Shown here piece after piece: positions 18,967 through 26,932 of a DNA stretch of 64,000 bases (the stretch's first letter is position 1; the number at the start of each line of letters is the position of its first letter). The stretch covers positions 434,001-498,000 of the forward strand of contig NZ_LBIC01000007.1 in the NCBI RefSeq assembly GCF_001005725.1, given 5' to 3'. Source of the DNA: Sphingobium chungbukense (GTDB lineage: Bacteria > Pseudomonadota > Alphaproteobacteria > Sphingomonadales > Sphingomonadaceae). The notes below the pieces were generated by a model. The model did not search any database, had not been told where the DNA came from, and saw only the letters and a program-made list of their open reading frames with translations. The translations under genes were made by a program, and so were the position numbers.

Positions 18967-19599
18967 TCATGATCGCTTTGCCTGCGCATGATAGGCGCGG
19001 CGGATATGCGATTTCATGGCGGCACCCGCCCATTCCGCGTCGCCCGCTTCGAGTGCCGCGGTGATCTCGCGATGGTCCGAAAGGCTCTTGTGCAGCTCCT
19101 CGCGGTCGTAACGGATGGCTGTTTTGTATACAACGGGGATGAACACCAGCCGTGAAATCATGAACGCCAGCCGTTCGGACGCCGCAGCCCCCACGACCAG
19201 CTCGTGGAAGGTCGCATTCTCCTTGAGGAAGGTCTCGATGTCGGGCGTTTCCTTGGCGATGGCCTCGGCTATCCGGTTGTTGGAGATTTTCAGTAGATCC
19301 ACGACATCGGCCGTGATCGCTTTCGCCGCCCGCTCCGCGGCATGACTTTCCAGTACGGATCGGAGCATGAACAGCTCCTCCAGATCGCTCTCCTTCCACA
19401 CCGTCACGAAGGACCGGTTGCTGTCGCTCCGCTCCACGAACATCTCGGTTTCCAGCCGCCTCATCGCGTCCCGCACGGGCGTTCGCGACACGCCGCACGC
19501 CTCGGCTATTTCCTCCTCCCGAAGCTGACTTCCCGGAGGGAAGGTCCCGTCCAATATGCGTTGCCGGATGATCGCATAGGCGCGCTCGCTTGCGTTCAT
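18967..19599 (-). CDS. FadR-subfamily GntR regulator, probable controller of the accessory regulon
   Basis: Winged-helix repressor with FCD effector domain, 210 aa. The HTH lies at ~8-60 (GSQLREEEIAEACGVSRTPVRDAMRRLE) and the FCD part has LRSVLESHAAERAA, NATFHELVVGAA and DHREITAALEAGD. The ATG at 19599 has a GGAG site; an upstream start at 19659 would add residues unlike the family. It is divergent from the lyase operon, with a perfect TTGTATACAA between them, which makes it the best candidate to bind the palindrome. A second perfect copy (19124-19133) lies inside its own coding sequence. Confidence 0.88.
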   Translation of the reverse strand: MNASERAYAIIRQRILDGTFPPGSQLREEEIAEACGVSRTPVRDAMRRLETEMFVERSDSNRSFVTVWKESDLEELFMLRSVLESHAAERAAKAITADVVDLLKISNNRIAEAIAKETPDIETFLKENATFHELVVGAAASERLAFMISRLVFIPVVYKTAIRYDREELHKSLSDHREITAALEAGDAEWAGAAMKSHIRRAYHAQAKRS

Positions 19600-19725
19600 G
19601 ATCTCCAATTCCGTTTGCCGTCCCGGCCAGATGAAAGCCTGACCGGCAACGCATACCATCGCCTGTGCACATTTACAGGCCTTTCTTCACCCACATCCCA
19701 GCTTCTCCCCTTTACAACCCTATTT

Positions 19726-19735
19726 TTGTATACAA
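19726..19735. promoter_or_regulatory. GntR/FCD-type operator candidate 3 (lyase operon), perfect palindrome
   Basis: TTGTATACAA, perfect 10-base palindrome between divergent gntR and the lyase gene, 10 bases before the lyase ATG. A TTTACA box at 19711-19716 and AATACT at 19734-19739 are 17 bases apart and could be the promoter, which the operator would cover. Confidence 0.75.
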
Positions 19736-19745
19736 TACTGCCTAC

Positions 19746-20681
19746 ATGATTCCGGACAAACCCTTCATCGAGATCGTCGAGGTCGCCCCGCGGGACGGAC
19801 TGCAGAATGAGAAGACGCTGTTCTCGACGGAACAGAAAATCATGCTGATCGAGCATATGGCGGCGGCGGGCGCGCGACGGATCGAGGTGGTCAGCTTCGT
19901 CCGGGCCGATCGCGTGCCCCAGATGGCGGACGCCGAAGCCGTGATCGCGGGTCTCGCCCTGCCCGACAATGTCGTGACGATAGGGCTGGTCATGAACAAG
20001 CGGGGCCTGTTCCGTGCGCTGGAGACGAAGATCGGCCAGATCGGCGCGGTCTGCGTGGCCAGCGACAGCTTCGCGCAGCGGAACCAGGGACAAAGCTCCG
20101 CCGAATCCGCCGATGTTGCGGGCGACATCGTCCGCATCGCCCGCACGGACGGCCGGGATGCGCAGATCACGATCGGCGCCGCTTTCGGCTGCCCGTTCGA
20201 GGGGGAGGTTCCCGCCGATCGGGTCGTGGCCATGGCGGCCCGCCTGGCGGAAGCGGGACCGGTGGAGATAGCGCTGGCCGACACGATCGGCGTCGCGGTG
20301 CCCGCCCAGGTCCATGATCTGGTGGAACGGGTGCGCCGCGCCATCGCCCCCCTTCCCGTTCGGGTCCATCTGCACAATACCCGCAACACCGGCTATGCCA
20401 ATGCATGGGCAGCCATCCAGGCGGGCGCGGCAACGCTGGATTCCGCCGTCGGCGGCATCGGCGGGTGTCCGTTCGCGCCCAACGCCACCGGCAATATCGC
20501 CACCGAGGATCTGCTGTACATGCTCGACCGCTCCGGCGTGTCGACGGGCATCAGGCTCGATCGGGCGATCGAAACCGCCCTGTGGCTGGGACAGCAGATG
20601 GACCGCGACGTTCCTGCCCTGCTCAGCCGCGCAGGCCCCTTTCCCCGTCCCATTTCTCCAGCCACGAAGGATGATCGATGA
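19746..20681 (+). CDS. Hydroxymethylglutaryl-CoA lyase family protein
   Basis: A DRE-TIM metallolyase that cleaves tertiary 3-hydroxyacyl-CoA esters: HMG-CoA to acetyl-CoA and acetoacetate, or citramalyl-CoA in relatives. The 311 aa protein has EVAPRDGLQNEKT near residue 11, VEVVSFVRADRVPQMAD, the HLHNTRNTGYANAW metal-site segment and the lyase signature GGIGGCPFAPNATGNIATED with the catalytic Cys. There is no Shine-Dalgarno before ATG 19746, and a promoter-like pair ends only about 6 bases upstream, so the message may be leaderless. First gene of a five-gene operon; the stop overlaps hyuA. The CoA-transferase downstream likely makes its substrate. Confidence 0.88.
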   Translation: MIPDKPFIEIVEVAPRDGLQNEKTLFSTEQKIMLIEHMAAAGARRIEVVSFVRADRVPQMADAEAVIAGLALPDNVVTIGLVMNKRGLFRALETKIGQIGAVCVASDSFAQRNQGQSSAESADVAGDIVRIARTDGRDAQITIGAAFGCPFEGEVPADRVVAMAARLAEAGPVEIALADTIGVAVPAQVHDLVERVRRAIAPLPVRVHLHNTRNTGYANAWAAIQAGAATLDSAVGGIGGCPFAPNATGNIATEDLLYMLDRSGVSTGIRLDRAIETALWLGQQMDRDVPALLSRAGPFPRPISPATKDDR

Positions 20682-22699
20682 GCTACCGCCTGGGTGTCGA
20701 TGTCGGAGGCACCTTTACCGACCTGCTCCTGTTCGCCGAGGACAAGGGCACATTCTGGCGCCACAAGACGCCATCGACTCCGCATGACAGTTCGGTCGGC
20801 ATCCTGACCGGGGTGGAGGCGGTCTGCGCCAAGGCCGGGATCACGCCGTCCGACGTGGAGATATTCCTGCACGGCACGACCGTCGCGACCAACGCCGTCC
20901 TGGAGGGCAAGGGCGCGCGCGTGGGGCTGATCGTCACCCAGGGCTATCGCCAGATCATGCAGATCGCACGCAGTTTCGTGCCGGGCGGACTGGCGGGATG
21001 GATCGTATGGCCCAAGCCCCAGCCGCTCGCCGCGCTGGAGGACACGTTCGAGATCATGGGGCGCATGGATGCGCGCGGCAACGAGTTGCGGCCGATCGAC
21101 GACGACGATATCCGCGCCGCCTTGCTGAAGATCAAGGCGCAGGGCGTCGAAGCGCTCACCGTGTCGCTGATGAACGCCTATCTCAACGGCGCGCATGAAC
21201 GCCGCGTGGGCGAACTGGCGGCCGAAATCCTGCCGGATGTTCCCGTGTCCCTCAGCCATGAAGTGCTGCCGGAAATGCAGGAATATGAGCGGACGCTGAC
21301 CACTGTCGCCAATGCCGCGGTGCGTCCTGTGGTCGGCCGTTACGTCCGCAATCTGCGCGCCAAGCTACGCGATGCGGGCATGGCGGGCCAACTCAGCCTC
21401 CTGCGCTCCGACGGCGGCCTGATGTCGTCCGAAAAGTCCGAGGAACAGCCGGTATCGCTGCTGATGTCCGGTCCTGCGGGTGGCGTCACCGGCGCGATCT
21501 GGGTCGGCAAGAATGCCGGGATCAGGAACATCCTGACGCTGGATGTCGGCGGCACGTCCACCGACGTCGCGCTCATCGAGAATCTGGAAGCGCGCCGCGT
21601 ACGCACCACCGAAGTCGGGCATCTGGCGGTCCGCGCCTCCGCGCTGGACGTCAAGACGGTGGGCGCCGGCGGCGGTTCGATCGCCTATGTGCCCCAGTTG
21701 ACGGGCGCGCTGCGTGTCGGCCCGCAATCGGCGGGCGCGGTGCCCGGCCCCGTCGCCTATGGCAAGGGCGGTACGCTTCCGACCGTGACCGACGCCAATG
21801 TCGTGCTCGGTTACCTTCCCGAAGCGCTGCTCGGCGGCAGCTTCAAGCTCGACCGGCCAGCCGCCGTCGCCGCCGTCCAGACCATCGCGGACGCGTTGGG
21901 CATCGACCTGTTCGAAGCGGCGCGGGGCATCATCGACATCGTCAACGAGAATATGTTCGGGGCGCTGCGCATGATCTCCGTCCAGCAGGGCTACGACCCC
22001 CGCGACTTCGCGCTGATGGGGTTCGGCGGTGCCGGTCCGCTCCATGTGAACGCGGTGGCGCGGCTGATGGGCAGTTGGCCCGCCGTTTCGCCGGTTTCCC
22101 CCGGCGTGCTGTGCGCCCTGGGCGATGCCACCACACGGATGCGGACGGAAACGGCGCGCTCCTTCTCCAAGCTGGCATCGGACACGACGGTGGATGAGCT
22201 TTGCGGTATCCTGCGCGACATGGCCGATGCCATCACGGCCGACGACACCGAAGTCGATTTCGAGGTCGACGTGCGCTATTCCGGTCAGGCCTTCGAAGTG
22301 CCGATGCCGGTCACGCTCGACGCCCTTGAAGCCGAAGGTATCGCCAACCTCACCCGCCGGTTCGACGATGAGCATCGCCGCCTGTTCACCTTCAACATGG
22401 ACAGCCAGCACGAGATCGTGAACCTGCGCGCGATCGGGCTGGGCAAGGCGCTCGACCTGCCGGCCGCACGCCTGCCGGAGGGGAATGGCGATCCGTGCGA
22501 AGCCAAGATCCGCGATCATGAACTATGGATCGACGGCCGCATGCAACCGGCCGTCATCTACGATCGCGCGAAGCTGAAGGCGAAGGACGTCATCAAGGGT
22601 CCCGCCATCGTGGTGGAAATGGACTCCACGACCCTCATCGAAGCCGACTGCGTCGCCACCGTCGACCATGTCGGCAACATCCTGATCACCCTGGCCTGA
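20678..22699 (+). CDS. hyuA: Hydantoinase/oxoprolinase family protein, subunit A
   Basis: ATP-dependent ring-opening or carboxylating enzyme subunit of the HyuA family (5-oxoprolinase, N-methylhydantoinase, acetone/acetophenone carboxylase relatives). The 673 aa protein starts with the ASKHA-type motif RLGVDVGGTFTDLL and has FLHGTTVATNAVLEGKGARVGL, LDVGGTSTDVALIEN and VGAGGGSIAYV. It overlaps the lyase gene (ATGA) and is followed by hyuB after 14 bases. The family name does not fix the substrate: the amidase further down the operon points to a cyclic amide or imide, which remains inference. Confidence 0.9.
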   Translation: MSYRLGVDVGGTFTDLLLFAEDKGTFWRHKTPSTPHDSSVGILTGVEAVCAKAGITPSDVEIFLHGTTVATNAVLEGKGARVGLIVTQGYRQIMQIARSFVPGGLAGWIVWPKPQPLAALEDTFEIMGRMDARGNELRPIDDDDIRAALLKIKAQGVEALTVSLMNAYLNGAHERRVGELAAEILPDVPVSLSHEVLPEMQEYERTLTTVANAAVRPVVGRYVRNLRAKLRDAGMAGQLSLLRSDGGLMSSEKSEEQPVSLLMSGPAGGVTGAIWVGKNAGIRNILTLDVGGTSTDVALIENLEARRVRTTEVGHLAVRASALDVKTVGAGGGSIAYVPQLTGALRVGPQSAGAVPGPVAYGKGGTLPTVTDANVVLGYLPEALLGGSFKLDRPAAVAAVQTIADALGIDLFEAARGIIDIVNENMFGALRMISVQQGYDPRDFALMGFGGAGPLHVNAVARLMGSWPAVSPVSPGVLCALGDATTRMRTETARSFSKLASDTTVDELCGILRDMADAITADDTEVDFEVDVRYSGQAFEVPMPVTLDALEAEGIANLTRRFDDEHRRLFTFNMDSQHEIVNLRAIGLGKALDLPAARLPEGNGDPCEAKIRDHELWIDGRMQPAVIYDRAKLKAKDVIKGPAIVVEMDSTTLIEADCVATVDHVGNILITLA

Positions 22700-22713
22700 A
22701 CGGAACGCGATCC

Positions 22714-24591
22714 ATGCCCGCACGGATAATCCAGAGCAACGAGACGAGCTTCGCCAAGACGACCGTGGACCCGGTGACGCTCGAAGTCATTGAAAACGCG
22801 CTTCGCAATGCGCGCACCGAAATGGACGCGACCCTGGTTCGCACCGCCATGTCGCCCGGCATCCGGGAACAGGGTGACGCCTTCCCGCTGATCGCCGACC
22901 ATGAAGGACGCATGATCGTGGGCCAGTTCGGCTCGTTCATCGGCGGCTTCCTGAACGGATATGACGGCACGGTGGAGGAAGGCGACATGTTCCTTCTTTC
23001 CGATCCCTATTCGGTGGAAGGCGCCGTCAGCCACAGCAATGACTGGCTGGTGCTGCTGCCGGTGTTCAAGGACGGCCGGCTGCTCGCCTATACGGCGATG
23101 TTCGGACACCAGTCCGACATTGGCGGCAAGGTTCCCGGATCGATGCCGATCGACGCGACCAGCATCTTCCAGGAAGGGGTGCGCATCCCGCCGGTGAAGA
23201 TCTATCGCAACGGGCTGTATAACGAAGATCTGGTGAAGCTCGCGCTCCACCAGTCGCGCACGCCCGACTGGTGCGCCGCGGACCTGAATGCCCTCATCGC
23301 TTCCTGCCGCGTGGCAGCGCGGCGGATCGAGGAGATGGCCGATCGCTTCGGCATCGACACTTATGTCACGGCCACGGGAGAACTTCTGGCGCGCAATTAT
23401 CGCGCGATGAAGACTTTGCTAGGTCAGGCCATCAGTGAGGAAAAGGTCAGTTTCGAGGATTATATCTGCGACGACGGGATGGGATATGGGCCATATAAGC
23501 TGAAATGCACGATGTGGCGCGAGGGCGAGAAGGTCATTCTCGACTTCACCGGCACCGATCCCCAATCGGTCGGGTCGATCAACTTCTATCTCAACGAAAA
23601 CATGTTCAAGATGTTCTTCGGCATCTACATGATCATGGTTTTCGATCCGATGATCCTGTTCAATGACGGCTTCTACGACCTGATCGACGTCAGGATCCCG
23701 GATGGATCGTTGCTGAAACCGAAATTCCCGGCGGCGCTTTCGGGGCGCACCCATGCCCTGGGCCGGATCTTCGACATATTGGGCGGCCTGCTCGGCCAGA
23801 AGACGCCGCAATTCCTGAATGCGGCCGGTTTCTCTTCCTCGCCCCATCTCTTCTATGCCGGCACCGACCGGAAGGGGGACTGGTTCCAACTGTTCCAGAT
23901 CGGCTTCGGCGGCATTCCCGGCCGTCCGCTGGGCGACGGGCCGGACGGTCACTCGCTCTGGCCGGGGTTCACCAATGTGCCCAATGAATTTCTGGAGCGC
24001 TATTTCCCGCTGGTCATCGAACAATATGGCACGGTCGCGGATTCGGGCGGCGCGGGCCTGCATCGCGGCGGCAACGGGATCGTCATGTCCTACCGCTTTC
24101 TGGAGCCCGGCGTGATCGCCGTCCATGACGACCGCTGGTTCGTGCCGCCCTGGGGCGTCAATGGCGGCCGCCCCGGCGCGCGGGCGCGCAAGATACTGGA
24201 AAAGCCCGATGGCACCCGGACGATCATCGGCAACAAGGTCGAGGATTTCACGGTCGAGACCGACGACGTCCTGCACTTCATCACCTGGGGCGGCGGCGGC
24301 TGGGGCGACCCGCTCGACCGCGATCCCGCACTGGTGGCGAAGGAGGTCGTCCAGGGCCTCGTCACCGTCCAGGGTGCCCGTGCCTATGGCGTGGTGCTCG
24401 ATGGCGAGGGCAGCGTCGATGAACGGGCGACCGCCGACCTGCGCGACAATATGCGCCGGGAACGCGGTGCGGTCGGGGTTTTCGACTTCGGGCCAGACCT
24501 TGAGACGCTGAGGGAGCGCAGCCTGGAGGAGACCGGCCTCCCCGCCCCCGTCCAGCCCCGGTGGAATTCCCAACATATCGCAGCCGAGTGA
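22714..24591 (+). CDS. hyuB: Hydantoinase B/oxoprolinase family protein, subunit B
   Basis: Partner of the HyuA subunit. The 625 aa sequence has TLEVIENALRNARTEMDATLVRTAMSP-type start, SFIGGFLNGYDGT, GHQSDIGGKVPGS, and near the C-terminus GGAGLHRGGNGIVMSYRF and FITWGGGGWGDPLDRDP, the conserved HyuB landmarks. The ATG at 22714 matches the family start; the open frame upstream is shadow. It runs slightly longer than many HyuB proteins because of a tail after about residue 560. A stop-ATG gap of 4 bases leads to the CoA-transferase, so coupling is likely. Confidence 0.9.
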   Translation: MPARIIQSNETSFAKTTVDPVTLEVIENALRNARTEMDATLVRTAMSPGIREQGDAFPLIADHEGRMIVGQFGSFIGGFLNGYDGTVEEGDMFLLSDPYSVEGAVSHSNDWLVLLPVFKDGRLLAYTAMFGHQSDIGGKVPGSMPIDATSIFQEGVRIPPVKIYRNGLYNEDLVKLALHQSRTPDWCAADLNALIASCRVAARRIEEMADRFGIDTYVTATGELLARNYRAMKTLLGQAISEEKVSFEDYICDDGMGYGPYKLKCTMWREGEKVILDFTGTDPQSVGSINFYLNENMFKMFFGIYMIMVFDPMILFNDGFYDLIDVRIPDGSLLKPKFPAALSGRTHALGRIFDILGGLLGQKTPQFLNAAGFSSSPHLFYAGTDRKGDWFQLFQIGFGGIPGRPLGDGPDGHSLWPGFTNVPNEFLERYFPLVIEQYGTVADSGGAGLHRGGNGIVMSYRFLEPGVIAVHDDRWFVPPWGVNGGRPGARARKILEKPDGTRTIIGNKVEDFTVETDDVLHFITWGGGGWGDPLDRDPALVAKEVVQGLVTVQGARAYGVVLDGEGSVDERATADLRDNMRRERGAVGVFDFGPDLETLRERSLEETGLPAPVQPRWNSQHIAAE

Positions 24592-24595
24592 GATT

Positions 24596-25792
24596 ATGAC
24601 GAAGAATGTTGAAGGCGCGCTCGCGGGCATCCGGGTGATCGAACTCGGACAGCTCATCGCCGGGCCGTTCTGCGGCCAGCTTCTGGGCGACATGGGCGCG
24701 GAAGTGATCAAGGTCGAACCCCCCGCCCAGGGCGATCCGATGCGCAACTGGGGGCATGGCGACGCCAAATTATGGTGGGAGGTCGTGGCGCGGAACAAGA
24801 AATCCGTTTCCGCCAACCTCCGCATCCCCGAGGGGCAGGAACTCGTCCGCAAACTGGCGGCCACTGCGGACATATTGATCGAGAATTTCAAGCCCGGCAC
24901 GATGGAGAAATGGGGCCTGGGTTCCGATGCGCTGCACGCCATCAACCCCCGCCTGATCATCGTGCGCGTGTCGGGATATGGGCAGACCGGCCCCTATTCC
25001 AGCTATGCCGGCTTTGGCGGCATCGGCGAGGCCATGGGCGGTTGGCGCTACATCGTCGGCGACGCGGACCGTCCGCCCAGCCGCGTGGGCGTGTCGATCG
25101 GCGACAGCCTGGCCGCGACCTATGGCTGCATGGGCGCCCTTGCCGCTCTTCACGCCCGCGAGCGGACCGGCAGAGGCCAGGTGGTCGACAGCGCCCTCTA
25201 TGAGGCCGTCCTGCAGGTCATGGAAAGCCTGGTGCCCGAATATATGATCTCCCATCATATCCGGAAGCGCACCGGATCGGTCCTGGAGGGCGTCGCGCCT
25301 TCCAATGTCTACCAGTGCAGCGATGGCGAATATCTGATCGGCGCCAACCAGGACGCGGTCTTCGCACGGCTTTGCGAAGCCATGGGCCGGCCCGAACTGG
25401 CGTCCGATCCGCGCTATGCCACCCATCTGGCGCGCGGGCAGAATCAGAAGGAACTGGACGAGCTGATCGAAAGCTGGACGCGCACGCTGACCGTCGAAGC
25501 CGTCGAGGCGCTGATGATCAAACACAGCGTCCCCGCCGGCAAGATCTACCGCGCGCCGGAGATGCTGGAAGATCCCCATTTCGCGGCGCGCGATGCGCTG
25601 GTGGAGGTGGATTCCCCGCGCTGGGGCAAGTTCAAGATGCAGAACGCCTTCCCCAAACTGTCGGATACGCCCAGCAGCATCCGTACGCTGGCCCCTGCCA
25701 CCATCGGGCAGGATAATGAGGCGATCTACGGCGAACTGCTCGGCCTGGACGCGGCGGAGCTCGAGCGGTTGAAGGCCGTGTCGGCCATATGA
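24596..25792 (+). CDS. Class III (CaiB/BaiF) CoA-transferase
   Basis: Moves CoA from a donor thioester such as succinyl-CoA to a carboxylic acid. The 398 aa protein shows LAGIRVIELGQLIAGPFCGQLLGDMGAEVIKVEPP near the N-terminus, the NKKSVSANL segment, and the nucleophilic Asp198 in the VVDSALYEAV context, all typical. By context it likely activates the hydroxy acid made by the LeuCD-like enzyme for the lyase: in Chloroflexus a CaiB-type transferase works with an HMG-CoA-lyase-like enzyme on D-citramalate, a useful parallel. It overlaps the amidase gene by 4 bases. Confidence 0.9.
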   Translation: MTKNVEGALAGIRVIELGQLIAGPFCGQLLGDMGAEVIKVEPPAQGDPMRNWGHGDAKLWWEVVARNKKSVSANLRIPEGQELVRKLAATADILIENFKPGTMEKWGLGSDALHAINPRLIIVRVSGYGQTGPYSSYAGFGGIGEAMGGWRYIVGDADRPPSRVGVSIGDSLAATYGCMGALAALHARERTGRGQVVDSALYEAVLQVMESLVPEYMISHHIRKRTGSVLEGVAPSNVYQCSDGEYLIGANQDAVFARLCEAMGRPELASDPRYATHLARGQNQKELDELIESWTRTLTVEAVEALMIKHSVPAGKIYRAPEMLEDPHFAARDALVEVDSPRWGKFKMQNAFPKLSDTPSSIRTLAPATIGQDNEAIYGELLGLDAAELERLKAVSAI

Positions 25793-26412
25793 AGGACGAA
25801 CTGGCCGCCAACTATGCCGGAGCGTTCGACGGATCGCTCCGGCCGGGCCGCAGGATAGCGCTGTTGATCATCGACGTCGTTCGCGCCTATCTCGATCCGG
25901 CATCGAGCCTCTATGCCCGGGCAGAGGATGCGCTGGCGTCGAACCAGCGATTGCTGGCCGCCGCGAGGACGGCGGAAGTGCCGGTCATATTCACCAATGT
26001 CGAATATCAGGCGGGCGGCATGGATGGCGGCCGGTTCTTCAGGAAGGTGCCCGCCCTCAAGGCGTTTGTGAAAGGGTCGCCGCTGGGCGCCTTCCCGGAG
26101 ACGCTTCAGCCCCGCAGCGACGAAATCGTCGTCACCAAACAATATGCCTCCGCCTTTTTCGGCACATCGCTGGCCGCCACGCTCACCAGCCTGGGGGTCG
26201 ACACGCTTCTGATCACGGGATTTTCCACCTCCGGCTGCGTCCGGGCGTCGGCGGTGGACGCGTTGCAGCATGGCTTCATCCCGTTCGTCATACGCGATGC
26301 CTGCGCGGATCGGCATCCCGGCCCCCATGAAGCGAACCTGTTCGATCTCCAGGCCAAATATGCCGAGGTGGTTGGCGAACAGGCCGCGATCGACCTGCTT
26401 CGGCGAGTTTGA
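25789..26412 (+). CDS. Isochorismatase-family amidohydrolase
   Basis: A cysteine hydrolase releasing ammonia from an amide or carbamoyl group. Catalytic triad Asp29 (LLIIDVVRAYL), Lys117 (VVTKQYASAFF) and Cys150 (STSGCVRASA) is intact in 207 aa. Members of the family include maleamate amidase, N-carbamoylsarcosine amidase and nicotinamidase; the SGCVRASAVDALQHGF stretch is like the first two. Last gene of the five-gene operon. With hyuAB before it, ring opening followed by amide hydrolysis is the simplest reading. A bidirectional terminator follows. Confidence 0.88.
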   Translation: MKDELAANYAGAFDGSLRPGRRIALLIIDVVRAYLDPASSLYARAEDALASNQRLLAAARTAEVPVIFTNVEYQAGGMDGGRFFRKVPALKAFVKGSPLGAFPETLQPRSDEIVVTKQYASAFFGTSLAATLTSLGVDTLLITGFSTSGCVRASAVDALQHGFIPFVIRDACADRHPGPHEANLFDLQAKYAEVVGEQAAIDLLRRV

Positions 26413-26457
26413 ACGGATTTAGCCTTCCCGACCATTTCCTCCGACATCGGCACAAAC

Positions 26458-26485
26458 AAAAATCCCGGCTTATGCCGGGATTTTT
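26458..26485. terminator. Bidirectional terminator between convergent operons
   Basis: AAAAATCCCGGC-TTAT-GCCGGGATTTTT has a 7-bp GC stem flanked by A and T runs on both sides, so it can end the lyase operon from the left and the TonB operon from the right. Confidence 0.9.
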
Positions 26486-26532
26486 CTCTCGACCGCGCGG
26501 GAACAGGCTTGCGCCCGTCCCGGTGACGGGAA

Positions 26533-26877
26533 TCAATTGGTCGATACCGTCGTCACGACATCGTCATAGGGTTGGTTCGCGAGCTGATGTTCCAGTTCCT
26601 CCCGTTCCTGATGCACGATGCGCAGCACCACATCCAGATAGGTGTCGCGCAACGCGTTCCGGATCTCGCGCACCTTCTCATCGGGCTCATAGGCGTCGAC
26701 CGCCTCGGGGCTGATCGATTTACCCTCCGCGGACAGGCGCTCGATCGTGTCGATCCGGTCGCGCAGGACGGCGACCTCTCCCGTCAGCGCCAGCGTGATC
26801 GCCATCAGCTTGTCGACGGCGGGATCTTCGAAATAGCTCGGCCGCTGACCGCGCGCCTTCTTCTGCAATTCTACCAT
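26533..26877 (-). CDS. Hypothetical small protein, helical
   Basis: A 114 aa protein I do not recognise. It is rich in charged residues with heptad-like leucines and a central run of helix-formers (LMAITLALTGEVAVLRDRID), so it is probably a helical or coiled-coil protein without a membrane segment or signal peptide. The start at 26877 has AGAGAAG upstream. It is the last gene of the TonB-cupin-methyltransferase operon, 55 bases after the methyltransferase, suggesting a role as a small partner or stabilising subunit of that enzyme; this is inference only. Confidence 0.7.
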   Translation of the reverse strand: MVELQKKARGQRPSYFEDPAVDKLMAITLALTGEVAVLRDRIDTIERLSAEGKSISPEAVDAYEPDEKVREIRNALRDTYLDVVLRIVHQEREELEHQLANQPYDDVVTTVSTN

Positions 26878-26932
26878 AGATGACTGTCTTCTCTGCCAAT
26901 ATCGGCGGGGCTGTGCGCCCCGCCATTCCCTA

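Noticed and set aside
20678..24591. HyuAB as acetone or acetophenone carboxylase
   Set aside because: The family overlaps such enzymes, but the third subunit genes are absent and an amidase follows; hydrolase role preferred, not proven.
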